From NCBI RefSeq assembly GCF_000755245.1, contig NZ_BBMP01000007.1, positions 349,147 to 413,146 on the forward strand: a stretch of DNA of 64,000 bases, given 5' to 3'. Below are positions 45,229 to 54,871 of this stretch, piece after piece. Below the pieces are notes generated by a model that searched no databases, was not told where the DNA came from, and worked only from the letters and a program-made list of their open reading frames with translations. The first letter of the stretch is position 1. Each line of letters begins with the position of its first letter. The position numbers were made by a program, and so were the translations under genes. This DNA comes from Halococcus sediminicola. Its GTDB lineage: Archaea; Halobacteriota; Halobacteria; Halobacteriales; Halococcaceae.

Positions 45229-45480
45229 TCAGACGTTCGTCACCTCCTCGACGGGGTGATTGAGGAGGTCGCGCAGGAGCGTCGCCAACTCCTCGGTGAA
45301 GCGGTCGTAGAAACTGGAAGGAACGAGCGTCTGGTCGGTTGCAGCCTCGTAGGCACGGCGATAGCCAGCGATCGAGCGGACTTCGTCGCCGACGACGAAG
45401 TCCACGACAGCGTCCACACCAGCATCCTGACATCAATTGATGCAGTCGAGGATTTCCTCGACAGGTGTTTCGTGCTCGAT
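45229..45480 (-). pseudogene. IS4-type transposase N-terminal fragment
   Basis: The minus strand reads 'TVRHIEHETPVEEILDCIN', an in-frame TGA, then 'VGDEVRSIAGYRRAYEAATD', 'LVPSSFYDRFTEELATLLRD' and a stop at 45229. This matches the N-terminal region of haloarchaeal IS4-family (ISH8-like) transposases in pattern. The catalytic DDE core is missing. Downstream (45089-45228) a frame ends 'DARERLIMEYILEHQPF', perhaps another gene fragment. The 44979-45088 stretch is empty. Confidence 0.6.
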
Positions 45481-45524
45481 ATGGCGGACAGTGTGAGGAC
45501 TTCTGCGCCACCGCCCGAAGGGAG

Positions 45525-46007
45525 TCAAAGCCGGGTCTGAAGCGGAGCATAGACCCCGCCGAGGAGAGCGCCATAGACGAGGTGACCGATCAAACTACTC
45601 ACAGCAATGTTTGGGAATGGTGGGGCCTGCGGAAAACCGACCACGCCTAACCAAACCGGGAGGAGTATCCACGCTAGTGCAACCGTTGTAACGACACCGT
45701 ACGCTAATCCTAGCCCGACCATTGCGAGGATATTATCGAGATACTGGCGTAGCGGAGTCTGAGAAACGATAGCAGCGAAAACGATCCCGAGCACCGCGCC
45801 GTGGAACAAGTGAATGACCCATCCCACCGCCAAGGATGGATCCAGCGTGTACAGTGCTGGGAATGCGCCGGCGATGACTTGTGCACTTCCCATGACCATT
45901 TGCAACCCACCGAACCCAATCGTTCCAATAACCCCCGCGATTGCTGCTGCAACCAAGTTCCCACTATCCGCGATGGAACGCGTTTCCGCACTGGATGCTG
46001 TCGACAT
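45525..46007 (-). CDS. four-helix haloarchaeal membrane protein, unknown
   Basis: 160 aa with four hydrophobic helices ('AAAIAGVIGTIGFGGLQMVM', 'VIHLFHGAVLGIVFAAIV', 'MVGLGLAYGVVTTVALAW', 'SLIGHLVYGALLGGVYA'), Gly-rich packing motifs and two conserved-looking His ('HLFHG', 'GHLVYG'). It may belong to the DUF6789-like group; no function known. Intact, in the middle of degraded genes. Confidence 0.65.
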   Translation of the reverse strand: MSTASSAETRSIADSGNLVAAAIAGVIGTIGFGGLQMVMGSAQVIAGAFPALYTLDPSLAVGWVIHLFHGAVLGIVFAAIVSQTPLRQYLDNILAMVGLGLAYGVVTTVALAWILLPVWLGVVGFPQAPPFPNIAVSSLIGHLVYGALLGGVYAPLQTRL

Positions 46008-46239
46008 ACACTACACGATGTCGAGTGGTAGTAAGTAGATGGTGCGGACGTGCATGGATAACGTCCTTCCGTCGTCATCGCTGCGTCACCGCGCAATGCG
46101 AGGGGGCTTTTGACGAGGACGCTCGCTCGTCCGGCATGGATCCGACGAAACAACTGTACGAATCCTAAGCACACGGCTGGCAGCGTGGCTAGATCTGCAC
46201 AGTCGGGAGAAATATGTTGTCTCGCTCAACTGTAGGGAC

Positions 46240-46772
46240 ATGGCATTCCTCGCCACCGATCTCATTGAACTGGTCCCGCTTGACCCCGACAACGAGACCC
46301 ACGTTGAAGTCTACCGTCAATCACGAAACGAACCTGAGATGCGTGCAACTGGCTCGTACGGTGAATGCGATACACGGTCATAGACACGTGAAAAGATCAA
46401 CGAGGGACACAGCACCGAGAACCCGAGCGCGCTCTGTGCGATCCATGCCGAGGACACGGTCGTTGGCTGGGCCGTGACGAACCTCCATGACGTGCGTGCT
46501 CACGCTGCCTACGTTGGATACTACGTCCTGCCTGATTACTGGGGCAACGGCTACGCAAGCGAGGCGGCGCAACTGCTTGTTGCCTATGCTTTTGACGAAC
46601 TCAATGCGCACCGCGTCGAGGCGAGCGTTCAGGCGGACAATCCCGCGAGCAAGCGTGTCCTCGAAAAGCTCGGATTTCAGCAAGAGGAACGAAACGCGAT
46701 GCCTACTACAAGCAAGGCGAGTATAAGGACATCACACTTTGGAGCCTGCTCACCCACGAATTTGAAGAGTAG
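46240..46772 (+). pseudogene. GNAT (RimJ/RimL-type) acetyltransferase, broken
   Basis: ATG 46240 opens 'MAFLATDLIELVPLDPDNE', reaches an in-frame TAG after 'GECDTRS', continues in the same frame as 'GYYVLPDYWGNGYASEAAQL' (acetyl-CoA loop) and 'VQADNPASKRVLEKLGF', then needs a frameshift near 46696 to reach the normal ending 'GEYKDITLWSLLTHEFEE'. A TATA-like box is 27 bases before the ATG. Two lesions, so non-functional. Confidence 0.75.
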
Positions 46773-46859
46773 CCGGAGTTCGTTCTATCTCTCCAATCGC
46801 TCTCACTCAATACGTCGGTTCAGGAACCACGGCAGGCAAACCGATCTAGTGACTGCCAG

Positions 46860-47143
46860 CTACGACTCGGAGGACGCCCCGACCGCGTCAGAGATCGCCT
46901 GAAGGTCAGCCTTTCTGAACGTGGAGTCGTCTGCCGTCTCCAGCGACTCCGCGACGCCGACCTGCGCCCGGATGAGTTGGCGCATCCGCGTCGCCGACGG
47001 TTGTCCCGACTCGTCGACATCGACCTCGAGCGCCTCACAGATCGCCTGTAGCTCCTCTTCGTGAACGACGCCTCGAACTCCCGTTCGAAGCGACCCGTCG
47101 CCGCTCGAATCGTGTTCCGCACCTCGTGAACGGTCAAATTCAT
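46860..47143 (-). pseudogene. small haloarchaeal protein gene with one-base deletion
   Basis: The N-terminus 'MNLTVHEVRNTIRAATGRFE' from ATG 47143 is in one frame and the rest, 'EELQAICEALEVDVDESGQP' to 'AISDAVGASSES', in another. A single missing base at about 47065 in an otherwise natural 'SFTKEELQAI' junction explains it. About 95 residues when repaired; helical, acidic, function unknown. Confidence 0.6.
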
Positions 47144-47245
47144 GAGTCTCCACTCTCCTGTCGCCACCCTCAATCTTCCTACTCGGTAGCACCGAGCGTT
47201 CCAGAAGATGCGAATCGGAGGTGGTTACTGACCATTGCTGAATTC

Positions 47246-47324
47246 ATCCTCTCGATCTAGCACGCCGCTCCCGCCAGAAAGTCGGCAGTTCGTACAAACT
47301 CTGCTGAATATAGGGCGCGTATCG
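47246..47324 (-). repeat. right copy of 79-bp inverted island-flanking repeat
   Basis: Reverse complement of 33704-33782 with a single A/G difference. The hairpin seen at the end of the left copy is imperfect here, because the sequence diverges right after the repeat. The surrounding gaps (47144-47245, 47325-47447) show no gene. Together the pair brackets 13.5 kb. Confidence 0.85.
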
Positions 47325-47447
47325 ATCAGGCTAACCCATTCCTCTCCCGTGGTAGGCATACAGCTGAATCGGTCATGCTGCGAAGTACGCATTATAATTT
47401 GTCGACAATAGCGCTGGGCAATTTGCTGATTTCTCCGGGTTTCTGAA

Positions 47448-48743
47448 TCAGTCGAAGTCCACTACAATCTGGTCAAGAGGTAAGGTGCCAATGGACTCTA
47501 CCGGTGGATCGAATCGATTAACAGCTAGCGGTTGCCCATCCGCTTCGGCCTGATCGAACGCAGTAGTTCCCGCCGTTTGTCCGAGAATCGTGAATGAATC
47601 GACCAGATACGGCAGACCATTGGAGGCTAATGACAGCGGTCGATTCATGACGTGGAAGTGCAAGTGAGGAGCGATACTGTTGCCTGAGTTGCCAACCAGT
47701 CCCAGAACGTCACCTTGCTCGACGTGATCACCTTCCGCTACGCGAATGCTGCCCGGTTGGAAGTGCGCATACAGCGCGTAGTTCTCACAGCCAAGATCGA
47801 GGATTACTGCGTTGCCATCCGCCTTCTCGAGGATGATCTCTTCCGGAAACTCACCCGGAACATTCTCCGGAACGCCGTCGACTACCTTGACCACCGTACC
47901 GTCAGCGACCGCGATCGCTTTCTCCCCGTATATAGTGTAACTTTCGAGGTCTTCCCGTGGACCGTCAAAGATGCGATCCTTGGCATCGAGTTGTTCGTAG
48001 TCCACTGCATAGCGCTGTGCGAGCCAGATTTGACCATTGACTGGAAGTGTCGCCCGGGTATGACGGACTGCGTCTCCAAATGAATCGGCCGCTATGTAGT
48101 TCGAACCTCTCAGAGGAGGCCCAACGGTGACAACATCGCGCAGGTCAACCGTGATTTCTCCCACTGATTCTACGAGCTCTTGCTGATCCGGCGGTGCGGC
48201 TTCGGCTTTCAGAGATACCCGATGGATCAGTCTTTCGGGGACATCAGATGATTCATCGACGTTCACATGCAAGAAGACGAGAGCTGTCATTGCCGGGTCG
48301 AACGACGCGACAGTATCTCGTCTCCCTGCTGGTTGGAGACGATTGGCCACCTCATCTGCATCAAGCGCATGAATCGCAGCACCAGTATCTGCGTTGATTA
48401 CTTCAAGCTGCTCTATAGTTACTGGCCCAGTTGTGAAGTTTGTCAACATGAGTTCGTATGCCAGGTACGTCTGCCCGTCAGAGCCAGTGAAGGGAATTGG
48501 AGCAGAGAGCACCTCCCCAACTAGCGGAGTGGAATTCTGGGAAATATCCACGACGGCAGAATTTTTCGACGTACTCCGACAAGTGTTTGTGGCGGTAGAG
48601 ACGGTATTTGTTGCCGGGTTCACCATTGATCCATTGGTCGCTGAGACGTCAACGGACGCTCGTCCTTTACCAAGGGAGTCCGCGCTGACCCCTAATAATC
48701 CAAGTGCTGAGCCTTTCAGCATGGTTCGACGATTGAATTTCAC
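47448..48743 (-). CDS. Tat-exported M23-family metallopeptidase-like protein
   Basis: 431 aa. A twin-arginine signal ('NRRTMLKGSALGLLG') leads to a beta-rich N-domain and a LytM/M23 domain: 'YALYAHFQPGSIRVAEGDHV', 'QGDVLGLVGNSGNSIAPHLH' with the 'HLHFHV' zinc ligands. M23 enzymes cleave Gly-containing peptide links; archaea lack murein, so the target is unknown (surface glycoprotein or bacterial competitors). The GTG at 48743 is taken as start because TATA GATAAACTTA (48767-48776) is 27 bases upstream; TTG 48761 is the alternative. Confidence 0.8.
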   Translation of the reverse strand: MKFNRRTMLKGSALGLLGVSADSLGKGRASVDVSATNGSMVNPATNTVSTATNTCRSTSKNSAVVDISQNSTPLVGEVLSAPIPFTGSDGQTYLAYELMLTNFTTGPVTIEQLEVINADTGAAIHALDADEVANRLQPAGRRDTVASFDPAMTALVFLHVNVDESSDVPERLIHRVSLKAEAAPPDQQELVESVGEITVDLRDVVTVGPPLRGSNYIAADSFGDAVRHTRATLPVNGQIWLAQRYAVDYEQLDAKDRIFDGPREDLESYTIYGEKAIAVADGTVVKVVDGVPENVPGEFPEEIILEKADGNAVILDLGCENYALYAHFQPGSIRVAEGDHVEQGDVLGLVGNSGNSIAPHLHFHVMNRPLSLASNGLPYLVDSFTILGQTAGTTAFDQAEADGQPLAVNRFDPPVESIGTLPLDQIVVDFD

Positions 48744-48766
48744 GGTACTAATACCTCTCAAGAAGA

Positions 48767-48776
48767 GATAAACTTA
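48767..48776 (-). promoter_or_regulatory. TATA box of the M23 peptidase gene
   Basis: Minus-strand TAAGTTTATC centred 27 bases before the GTG at 48743, predicting leaderless initiation. It decides the GTG start over the upstream TTG. Confidence 0.5.
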
Positions 48777-50065
48777 TCTAGAAGATATAATACTATTGAT
48801 GACTCGATCCAGTGCTACCCAACACATGATTTTCGAATGAACCAACTGCTGAGGATCGTCCCGCAACTCCCAGATTCCGACATCCGGTTCCTGCCATGCC
48901 TCACAGACGTAGTTGATGATGACTCTCATTACATCCCAGTCGTCCTCAGAGAGCGTTTCTCCGTAGCGCATCGTCTCATAGATGCCCTGAATCAACTCGT
49001 CATATACATCGAGTTGCTGCTGTTCGACCGCCGCATTGCCAATTCTGACGGGTGTAGAGTTCCGGTAGCCCGAAAGATGATCGAGTATGTGTTCTTGGTG
49101 GTAGTCATGATCGTGCAGCCCATACAGTGGTTGGATATCCGCGGGATCACCCTGTGAACAGTGGCTCATAGGTCGAAATACTGTGTGGCCTCTTCGAGAT
49201 GACCCAACTCGGCAAACGCTTGCACGGTAAGAGCTGAATCACGAATCCAGTTAAACCGATAATCCCAGTTGCGAACGCCGCCGATGTCTTCGGGGAGTGA
49301 GGTCGTCGGTGCAGCACAGATGGCTCCCGTCTCGTGGTGGGTCAGCAGCTTCAGAGCGAGTGCTGAACGAATCGCCAGATCGTGCCACCGACCATCAATC
49401 GAACAGATTTCGGACTCCGGGCACTGGTGAATCCAGTCACGCCAGTAGTCGATGACGTCGGCAAGCGTCTCTTGATGGATGGGGTGGTTCTATCGGGATT
49501 TCCTGGTCGTGACCGAGTACGAGCCAACGCGTTTCACCCTCCGATAGTGCTACTGAGGTGTGGGCAGCGTGATCCGAGATCGAAAACGGAACCGATCCCG
49601 AGAGAAAGACTTCCTTCTCATTACTGGTTGCAACGACGCCATGACGTGCCTCCTCAACGGTGGGTTTCGTTCGCGCGTAATCGAACCGCGGTTCGAACTC
49701 GACAGCCATATCGACGTGGCCGCTCTCACAGGTGAGTTTACGGAAAACCGTCGCCTGAGGAACCTGATGAGCTTCGGCAATATCCGGAATGGACATGAAA
49801 TCGGTGACTGTCGCCTGTCCCGAAGTCGTCTCGAACCGTGTCTCCAAGACGTTCGTCCGGTCGAGATACTCGTGGCTCGCCTCGAAGGGGGTAGCAGGTT
49901 GAACGGTGAAGTGACCGCCATCCTCAGCATCTAACAGCCGTGCAAAGAGGCTCGACGATTCGACGTGAGGAAGACAACACCAGTCGACTACACCATCGTG
50001 ATTGATGAGAGCAACAGTTTCTAAGTTGCCGATGATCCGTGCTCTTCGATAGGTGGATAGTCCAT
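48774..50065 (-). pseudogene. degraded GH15 glucosidase paralogue
   Basis: From ATG 50065 ('MDYPPIEEHG') the GH15 sequence runs in pieces: a frameshift right after residue 10, then 'EYLDRTNVLETRFETTSGQA', another shift near 49485, then '[20 protein letters not shown]', a small deletion plus shift near 49175, then 'DIQPLYGLHDHDYHQEHILD' and 'SKIMCWVALDR', where it stops. The last 230 residues of the intact homologue (38412-40268) are gone. No insertion element is visible at the break. Confidence 0.85.
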
Positions 50066-50170
50066 TGTTGAAAATTTGTTAGGATGTTGTCTGAACTACT
50101 ATTCGTTGGAAACTGCCGCTCCCTCCACTGTTTATGTGTGGTGGTTCAATACGTGATTGATGATTCATCC

Positions 50171-50394
50171 TCACTCAGTCTCTTCTTGAACGAGCCATGT
50201 GACACTCTTCGAGCGACCCCACTGTTCGAGTGTGATTCCGGTCAGTTCGTTCTGGAGTCGTTGTAGGTGTTGGGCTACCGCCTTCGGCGTCTCGTCGATC
50301 TCGTCCGCGATATCACGAGCCTTGAGATACGTCGGCTCACAATCTGCTTGTTGGACCAAGTATGCCGGACTACTCGACGTGTGAAATTAGTCAT
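50171..50394 (-). pseudogene. small HTH-like protein (DUF7123-like) with N-terminal frameshift
   Basis: The main frame gives 'YLVQQADCEPTYLKARDIAD' and 'VAQHLQRLQNELTGITLEQW', a winged-helix-like protein resembling the haloarchaeal DUF7123 group. Its natural start 'MTNFTRRVVR' (ATG 50394) is in a different frame: two extra bases (or one missing) near 50364 separate them. It may still be translated from TTG 50356, so I call it a probable pseudogene. The gap 50066-50170 is empty. Confidence 0.5.
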
Positions 50395-50414
50395 AGAAGG
50401 AGATTTCCGCTTCG

Positions 50415-53018
50415 TTAGCGGAGGAATCCGAGCAGCTTGTAGTCGTGGTCCGGCGTGTACCGACGGAACAGCAGGCTGTTCGAGAGCACCGAGACGCTCG
50501 AAAAGGCCATCGCCACCGCGGCCAGGACGGGTTGCAGCAGTCCCAGCGAGGCGAGCGGGATCATCGCCGTGTTGTAGCCGAGCGCCCAGAAGAGGTTCTG
50601 TTTGATCTTCTGGAGCGTGCCGTCGGAGATGCGGATAGCCTTCACTACATCGAGCGGGTCGTCGCGCATCAGGGTGACATCGGCAGCCTCGATGGCCACG
50701 TCGGTGCCGGAGCCGATGGCGGTGCCCACGTAGGCGGTCGCGAGCGCCGGCGCGTCGTTGACGCCGTCGCCGACCATCATCGCCCTCGTACCGTCGGACT
50801 GGATGTCGTCGAGCGCGTCGGATTTGTCCTCTGGCAGGACCCCCGCGCGGACGTTGTCGGGGTCGATGCCGACCTCCTTGGCGACCGCTGCGGCCGTGCG
50901 CTCGTTGTCGCCGGTGATCATGTGGACTGCGAGATCGCGTTCATGGAGCGCCGCGACGGCTTCTTTTGCGCTCTCTTTGACCGTATCGGCGTCGGCGACG
51001 AGACCCAGTAGGGTATCGCCGCGCGCGACGAGCATCGCGGTCTTGCCCTCGCCTTCGAGCCGTTCGAGTTCCTCGGTGGCGGGCGAGGGGTCGATGTCGT
51101 TGTCGCGCATGAGTTTACGGTTGCCAACGAGCACCTCCTCGCCGTCGACCGTCGCACGGACTCCGTGACCGGGCACGTTCTCGAATTCGGTGGGGTCGGT
51201 GAGACCGATGCCGCGTTCTTCGGCACCGTCGACGATAGCCTGCGCGAGCGGGTGCTCGCTGCCGGATTCGGCGCTCGCGGCGGCGTGGAGCACCGTCTCC
51301 TCGTCAACCGCTGACCGCTCGTCGAGCACCGCACCGCCGTCGGTCGTCGGTTCGCCGCCGTCGGTGGCGGTGTGGCTTCCATCGAGGGGAACGACGTCGG
51401 TCAGTTCCATCGCGCCCTCGGTCAGCGTCCCGGTCTTGTCGAAGACGACCGTATCGACATCCTTGGCGCGTTCGAGGACGTCGCCACCCTTGAACAGGAC
51501 GCCGTTTTTCGCGCCGATAGAGGTACCGACCATCGTCGCCGCCGGCGTCGCCAGCCCGAGCGCACAGGGACAGGCGATCAACACGGCAGAGGCGAAGACG
51601 ACCACCGCGAACTCGAAGACCGAGACGCCGCCACCGGCGGCCGTCGGCCCACCGGCGACGAGTCCCCACAGCGGGAGCCAGTCGACGAAGCCCGCGAGCG
51701 CCGCGGGGAACAGATACCAGACGAGACCCCACAGCAGCGCGTTGGCGATGACGATCGGCACGAAGTACGCCGAGATACGGTCGGCGAGATTCTGAATGTC
51801 GGGCTGGCGCGACTGCGCTTCTTTGACCGTCTGGACGATCTGCTGGAGCGCCGTGTCCGCGCCGACCTTGGTGGCTTCGACAGTCAGCACGCCGTTTTCA
51901 TTGATGGTCGAACCCACTACCTCGTCGCCTTCCTCCTTCTCGACGGGCACGGACTCGCCGGTGACCATCGATTCGTCAACGGCGGACTGTCCGTCGACGA
52001 CGGTGCCGTCAGTCGGGATCTGCTCGCCCGGGCGGACCTTCATGTGGTCGCCGACATCGACCTCATCGAGCGGGATCTCCTCCTCGTTACCGCCTTCGTC
52101 GACGACGGTCGCGGTGTCGGCCTCCATTTCGAGCAATTGCTGGAGGGCTTCACCCGCCTGCCCTTTCGAGCGGGCTTCGAGATAGTTGCCGAGCGTGATG
52201 AACACGAGGATCAACGCAGCCGTATCGAAGTACAGACTCCCCGCGAGCACGCCCAGTAGCACGACGACCGAGTAGAGGTAGGCCGTCGAGGAGCCGAGCG
52301 CGATGAGCACGTCCATGTTCGCGGTGCGGTTCTTGACGAGCGCTTTGTAGGCGTTCTCGTAGAACGGCCGGCCGAGCACGATTTGGACTGGGGTCGCAAG
52401 CAGGAACTCCACCCAGCCGAACTCGATGCCGAAAATCGTCTCGGGGAGCGCCCCACCACCCAGCAGCAGCTTCTCGACCATGAACGCGATCAGCGGCAGC
52501 GACAGCACCGCGCCAAAGAGGGTGAGCCGGAGCTGGCGGTGAATCTCGCCCTCGCGGGCGGCGTCGCGCTGGTCCTGTTCGGAATCGCCGCTGCCGTCGT
52601 CGCGCACCGGCGAGTAGCCTGCGTCCTCGACCGCCGTGTAGAGCTGCTCTCGGTCGGTTTCTGCGGGGTTGTATTCGACGTTCGCTTCGTCGGTCGCATA
52701 GTTGACCTCCGCCGAAATCACGCCCGGGACATCTTCGAGTGCCTCTTGGTTGGTTTCGGCGCAGTTCGAACACGTCATGTCCGTGATGGCGATGGAGGTC
52801 GAGGCGCTCACCGCCTCGTAACCGGCGTTGTCGACCGCGGTGTAGATGTCCGCCAGCGACACCTCGTCGGGATCATATTCGACGGTTCCCTCATCGGTCG
52901 CATAGTTGACATTTGTCTCGCTCACCCCCGCAAGCCCTTCCACGGATTCCGTTATCGACTGGGAGCATGTCGCACAACTCATGCCCTGTATGTCGAGTTG
53001 TGTTTTTCGGTGACTCAT
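50415..53018 (-). CDS. copA: copper-exporting P-type ATPase CopA
   Basis: 867 aa. Two HMA domains (Cys15/Cys18 in 'GMSCATC', Cys83/Cys86 in 'MTCSNC'), eight membrane helices, 'VTGES' loop, intramembrane '[13 protein letters not shown]', phosphorylation Asp '[11 protein letters not shown]', 'HPLAQAI' nucleotide site and '[11 protein letters not shown]'. The CPC plus the '[12 protein letters not shown]' and '[13 protein letters not shown]' terminal helices mark the Cu(I) class (P1B-1). A Thr/Gly/Asp-rich insertion sits in the N-domain. It exports cytosolic Cu(I), probably fed by CopZ encoded at 53851. Confidence 0.96.
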   Translation of the reverse strand: MSHRKTQLDIQGMSCATCSQSITESVEGLAGVSETNVNYATDEGTVEYDPDEVSLADIYTAVDNAGYEAVSASTSIAITDMTCSNCAETNQEALEDVPGVISAEVNYATDEANVEYNPAETDREQLYTAVEDAGYSPVRDDGSGDSEQDQRDAAREGEIHRQLRLTLFGAVLSLPLIAFMVEKLLLGGGALPETIFGIEFGWVEFLLATPVQIVLGRPFYENAYKALVKNRTANMDVLIALGSSTAYLYSVVVLLGVLAGSLYFDTAALILVFITLGNYLEARSKGQAGEALQQLLEMEADTATVVDEGGNEEEIPLDEVDVGDHMKVRPGEQIPTDGTVVDGQSAVDESMVTGESVPVEKEEGDEVVGSTINENGVLTVEATKVGADTALQQIVQTVKEAQSRQPDIQNLADRISAYFVPIVIANALLWGLVWYLFPAALAGFVDWLPLWGLVAGGPTAAGGGVSVFEFAVVVFASAVLIACPCALGLATPAATMVGTSIGAKNGVLFKGGDVLERAKDVDTVVFDKTGTLTEGAMELTDVVPLDGSHTATDGGEPTTDGGAVLDERSAVDEETVLHAAASAESGSEHPLAQAIVDGAEERGIGLTDPTEFENVPGHGVRATVDGEEVLVGNRKLMRDNDIDPSPATEELERLEGEGKTAMLVARGDTLLGLVADADTVKESAKEAVAALHERDLAVHMITGDNERTAAAVAKEVGIDPDNVRAGVLPEDKSDALDDIQSDGTRAMMVGDGVNDAPALATAYVGTAIGSGTDVAIEAADVTLMRDDPLDVVKAIRISDGTLQKIKQNLFWALGYNTAMIPLASLGLLQPVLAAVAMAFSSVSVLSNSLLFRRYTPDHDYKLLGFLR

Positions 53019-53124
53019 CAATAGTACATACGGGGTCCTCATTCAATGCGGTTTTTCTTCTGATATACAGGATTCGGGTCCGTATGAGCTTGTGATTCGA
53101 AAGCCAAATTCGAGTACGTCCGAT

Positions 53125-53718
53125 TTAACTCGTTGCCTCCTCTAATCGTTCATATTGCTCTTCGAAGCGGGCCTCACACGATGGACAACAAAACTGATAC
53201 AGGTCACCGCCGATACGGGTGGCAACACCCTCGCTGGTGACGGTATTGCCGCACTCAGCACACGTCAATGCGAACTCCGTCCCGCCGACGCTAGGTGTCC
53301 ACTCGGCACCAGTCAGAAGCGTTACACTGTACTCTTCCACGCTTCTCTCGCCGAGAATTTCCGAAAGCCACGCTGGGACATCTCCATCAGGCACCCGTGC
53401 ATAACAAAAAATATCGTTCTCCGCGGTCGTGAAGGCGTATTCGACCGCCTCGGCATCGAGAAGCGTCTCATGAACGGAGTCGAATTCATCCGCGTGTGCA
53501 GTCACTGTCAGGAGAACGGGCACACCCTCGCTGAGTTGTGAGTGATCGACATCGAGCGTAAAGCGTCGGATGATATCCATCTCCTGTAACCGCTTGACAC
53601 GATCCGAGACGGCCGGTGCCGACAGATCAACCGCCTCGGCGATTTCGCTCCACGGACGACGTGCATCGCTCAGCAACAGTTCGAGGATTTCGAGGTCCGT
53701 TTCATCGAGATCGCGCAT
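53125..53718 (-). CDS. AsnC/Lrp-type regulator with TRASH metal-binding domain
   Basis: 197 aa. N-terminal winged HTH ('LDETDLEILELLLSDARRPW', 'SAPAVSDRVKRLQEM'), a ligand-like RAM domain, and a C-terminal TRASH domain with Cys153, Cys156, Cys177/178 and Cys181 ('CAECGNT', 'FCCPSCEARF'). TRASH-Lrp proteins are known copper-responsive regulators in archaea and this one sits between copA and copZ, divergent from the latter. ATG 53718 lies 27 bases from a TATA-like box, so leaderless. It probably senses Cu(I) and activates the cluster. Confidence 0.9.
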   Translation of the reverse strand: MRDLDETDLEILELLLSDARRPWSEIAEAVDLSAPAVSDRVKRLQEMDIIRRFTLDVDHSQLSEGVPVLLTVTAHADEFDSVHETLLDAEAVEYAFTTAENDIFCYARVPDGDVPAWLSEILGERSVEEYSVTLLTGAEWTPSVGGTEFALTCAECGNTVTSEGVATRIGGDLYQFCCPSCEARFEEQYERLEEATS

Positions 53719-53850
53719 ACCATATTTGATGGCATCGACCAATAAATGTCCTTCCGAATGTTCACTTTGGAGCCAACAGTTTCGGGACCGCCAAATCACC
53801 ATTATCGAAGCAGAAACCGAAATAAATCGAGCAGACATAGAATCACCTGT
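53719..53850. promoter_or_regulatory. divergent copper-responsive promoter region
   Basis: Two TATA boxes face outward: ATTTATT (53741-53747) toward the regulator and AATAAATC (53821-53828) toward copZ, each centred 27 bases from its ATG, so both genes are leaderless. The 73 bases between the boxes would hold the operator. I see no perfect dyad, only scattered TTCCGAA- and TTTCGGGA-like words. Confidence 0.6.
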
Positions 53851-54048
53851 ATGACGACCACGATCACGGTCAAAGGAATGAGCTGCGAACACTGCGAACA
53901 GACCGTCGAAGAGGCACTTCAGAGTGTTTCCGGCGTCTCGGATGCCCGCGCGGATCACGAGGCGGAACGCGCGACAATCGAGGGTGATTCCGACAGTGCC
54001 GTCCTCGCCCGAGCGGTCGAAGACGCGGGTTACGAAGCCTCGATGTGA
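53851..54048 (+). CDS. copZ: copper chaperone CopZ-like HMA protein
   Basis: 65 aa, a single HMA ferredoxin-like fold with 'KGMSCEHC' (Cys12, Cys15) and the C-terminal 'AVLARAVEDAGYEASM'. It binds Cu(I) in the cytoplasm and hands it to CopA/CopB. The acidic surface is the haloarchaeal norm. Divergent from the TRASH-Lrp regulator and first gene of the rightward run. Confidence 0.93.
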   Translation: MTTTITVKGMSCEHCEQTVEEALQSVSGVSDARADHEAERATIEGDSDSAVLARAVEDAGYEASM

Positions 54049-54127
54049 GCACTCCCGCCTACTCCACTCCACAAAAACAAAAGATCGATATAGTGCAGAA
54101 AACACACTACTACACACGACCAAATCA

Positions 54128-54523
54128 ATGGCGTACACACTCACCACGACCACCGACGAGCCGTTCGACGACGCAGTGGCCGCGACGACCGATGCGCTCG
54201 AAGAGGAGGGGTTCGGCGTCCTCAGTGACATCGACGTTCGTGAGACGCTCGAACAGAAACTCGACATCGACACCCGACAGTACCGCATCCTCGGCGCGTG
54301 TAACCCACAGCTCGCTCACGAGGGACTCGACGAAGAACCCGAACTGGGTGCGCTCTTGCCGTGTAACGTCATCGTCTACGAATCCGACGACGGCGTGACC
54401 GTGAGCGCGGTCGATCCGGGACAACTCGTCGGCATCACCGACAACCCCGCGCTCGATTCCATCGCCGAGGAGGTCCACGAGCGCTTCGAGCGCGTCCTCG
54501 CAACCATCGGCGAGGGAGCGTAA
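54128..54523 (+). CDS. DUF302 family protein
   Basis: 131 aa. 'FDDAVAATTDALEEEGFGVL', 'YRILGACNPQLAHEGL' and 'LGALLPCNVIVYE' are the DUF302 landmarks, a beta-alpha fold of unknown activity often found in copper or thiol-stress clusters. Two Cys could bind metal. Two bases separate it from the SHOCT gene. Confidence 0.88.
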   Translation: MAYTLTTTTDEPFDDAVAATTDALEEEGFGVLSDIDVRETLEQKLDIDTRQYRILGACNPQLAHEGLDEEPELGALLPCNVIVYESDDGVTVSAVDPGQLVGITDNPALDSIAEEVHERFERVLATIGEGA

Positions 54524-54525
54524 CG

Positions 54526-54858
54526 ATGGCCGAGACTCGAACGGACCTCACGACGGTGTTGCTGATCGGTCTCGGAATCCTGATTCTGAGTCCGCTGCTC
54601 GTGATGGGGTTCGCAATGCCGATAATGGGCGGGATGTACGGCTACGGTGGGCAGGGAACATTCGGATTCATCGGCTTGCTCGTCCCGCTCGCCGTGCTCC
54701 TCGTGGTTCTCGGAGCCGGCTATCTCCTCGTCCGTCGCGTGACCGACCACACCGGCTCGCGTGACGGTGCTCACGAAGAACTCCGTAGCGCCTACGCTCG
54801 CGGCGACCTCTCGGACGAGGAGTTCGAAACCCGTCGACAGAAACTCGGCAACGACTGA
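54526..54858 (+). CDS. SHOCT-domain membrane protein
   Basis: 110 aa: two transmembrane helices ('LLIGLGILILSPLLVMGFAM', 'GLLVPLAVLLVVLGAGYLLV') linked by a Met/Gly-rich loop ('MPIMGGMYGYGGQG') and a C-terminal SHOCT motif ('LRSAYARGDLSDEEFETRRQ'). The Met-rich exterior loop may bind Cu(I). Between DUF302 and the multicopper oxidase in one direction. Confidence 0.82.
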   Translation: MAETRTDLTTVLLIGLGILILSPLLVMGFAMPIMGGMYGYGGQGTFGFIGLLVPLAVLLVVLGAGYLLVRRVTDHTGSRDGAHEELRSAYARGDLSDEEFETRRQKLGND

Positions 54859-54871
54859 CTCCCTCTCCCCC

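Noticed and set aside
45089..45240. Minus-strand frame ending 'DARERLIMEYILEHQPF'
   Set aside because: Looks protein-like but has no start in frame except through the transposase shadow; could be a fragment of another gene, not supportable alone.
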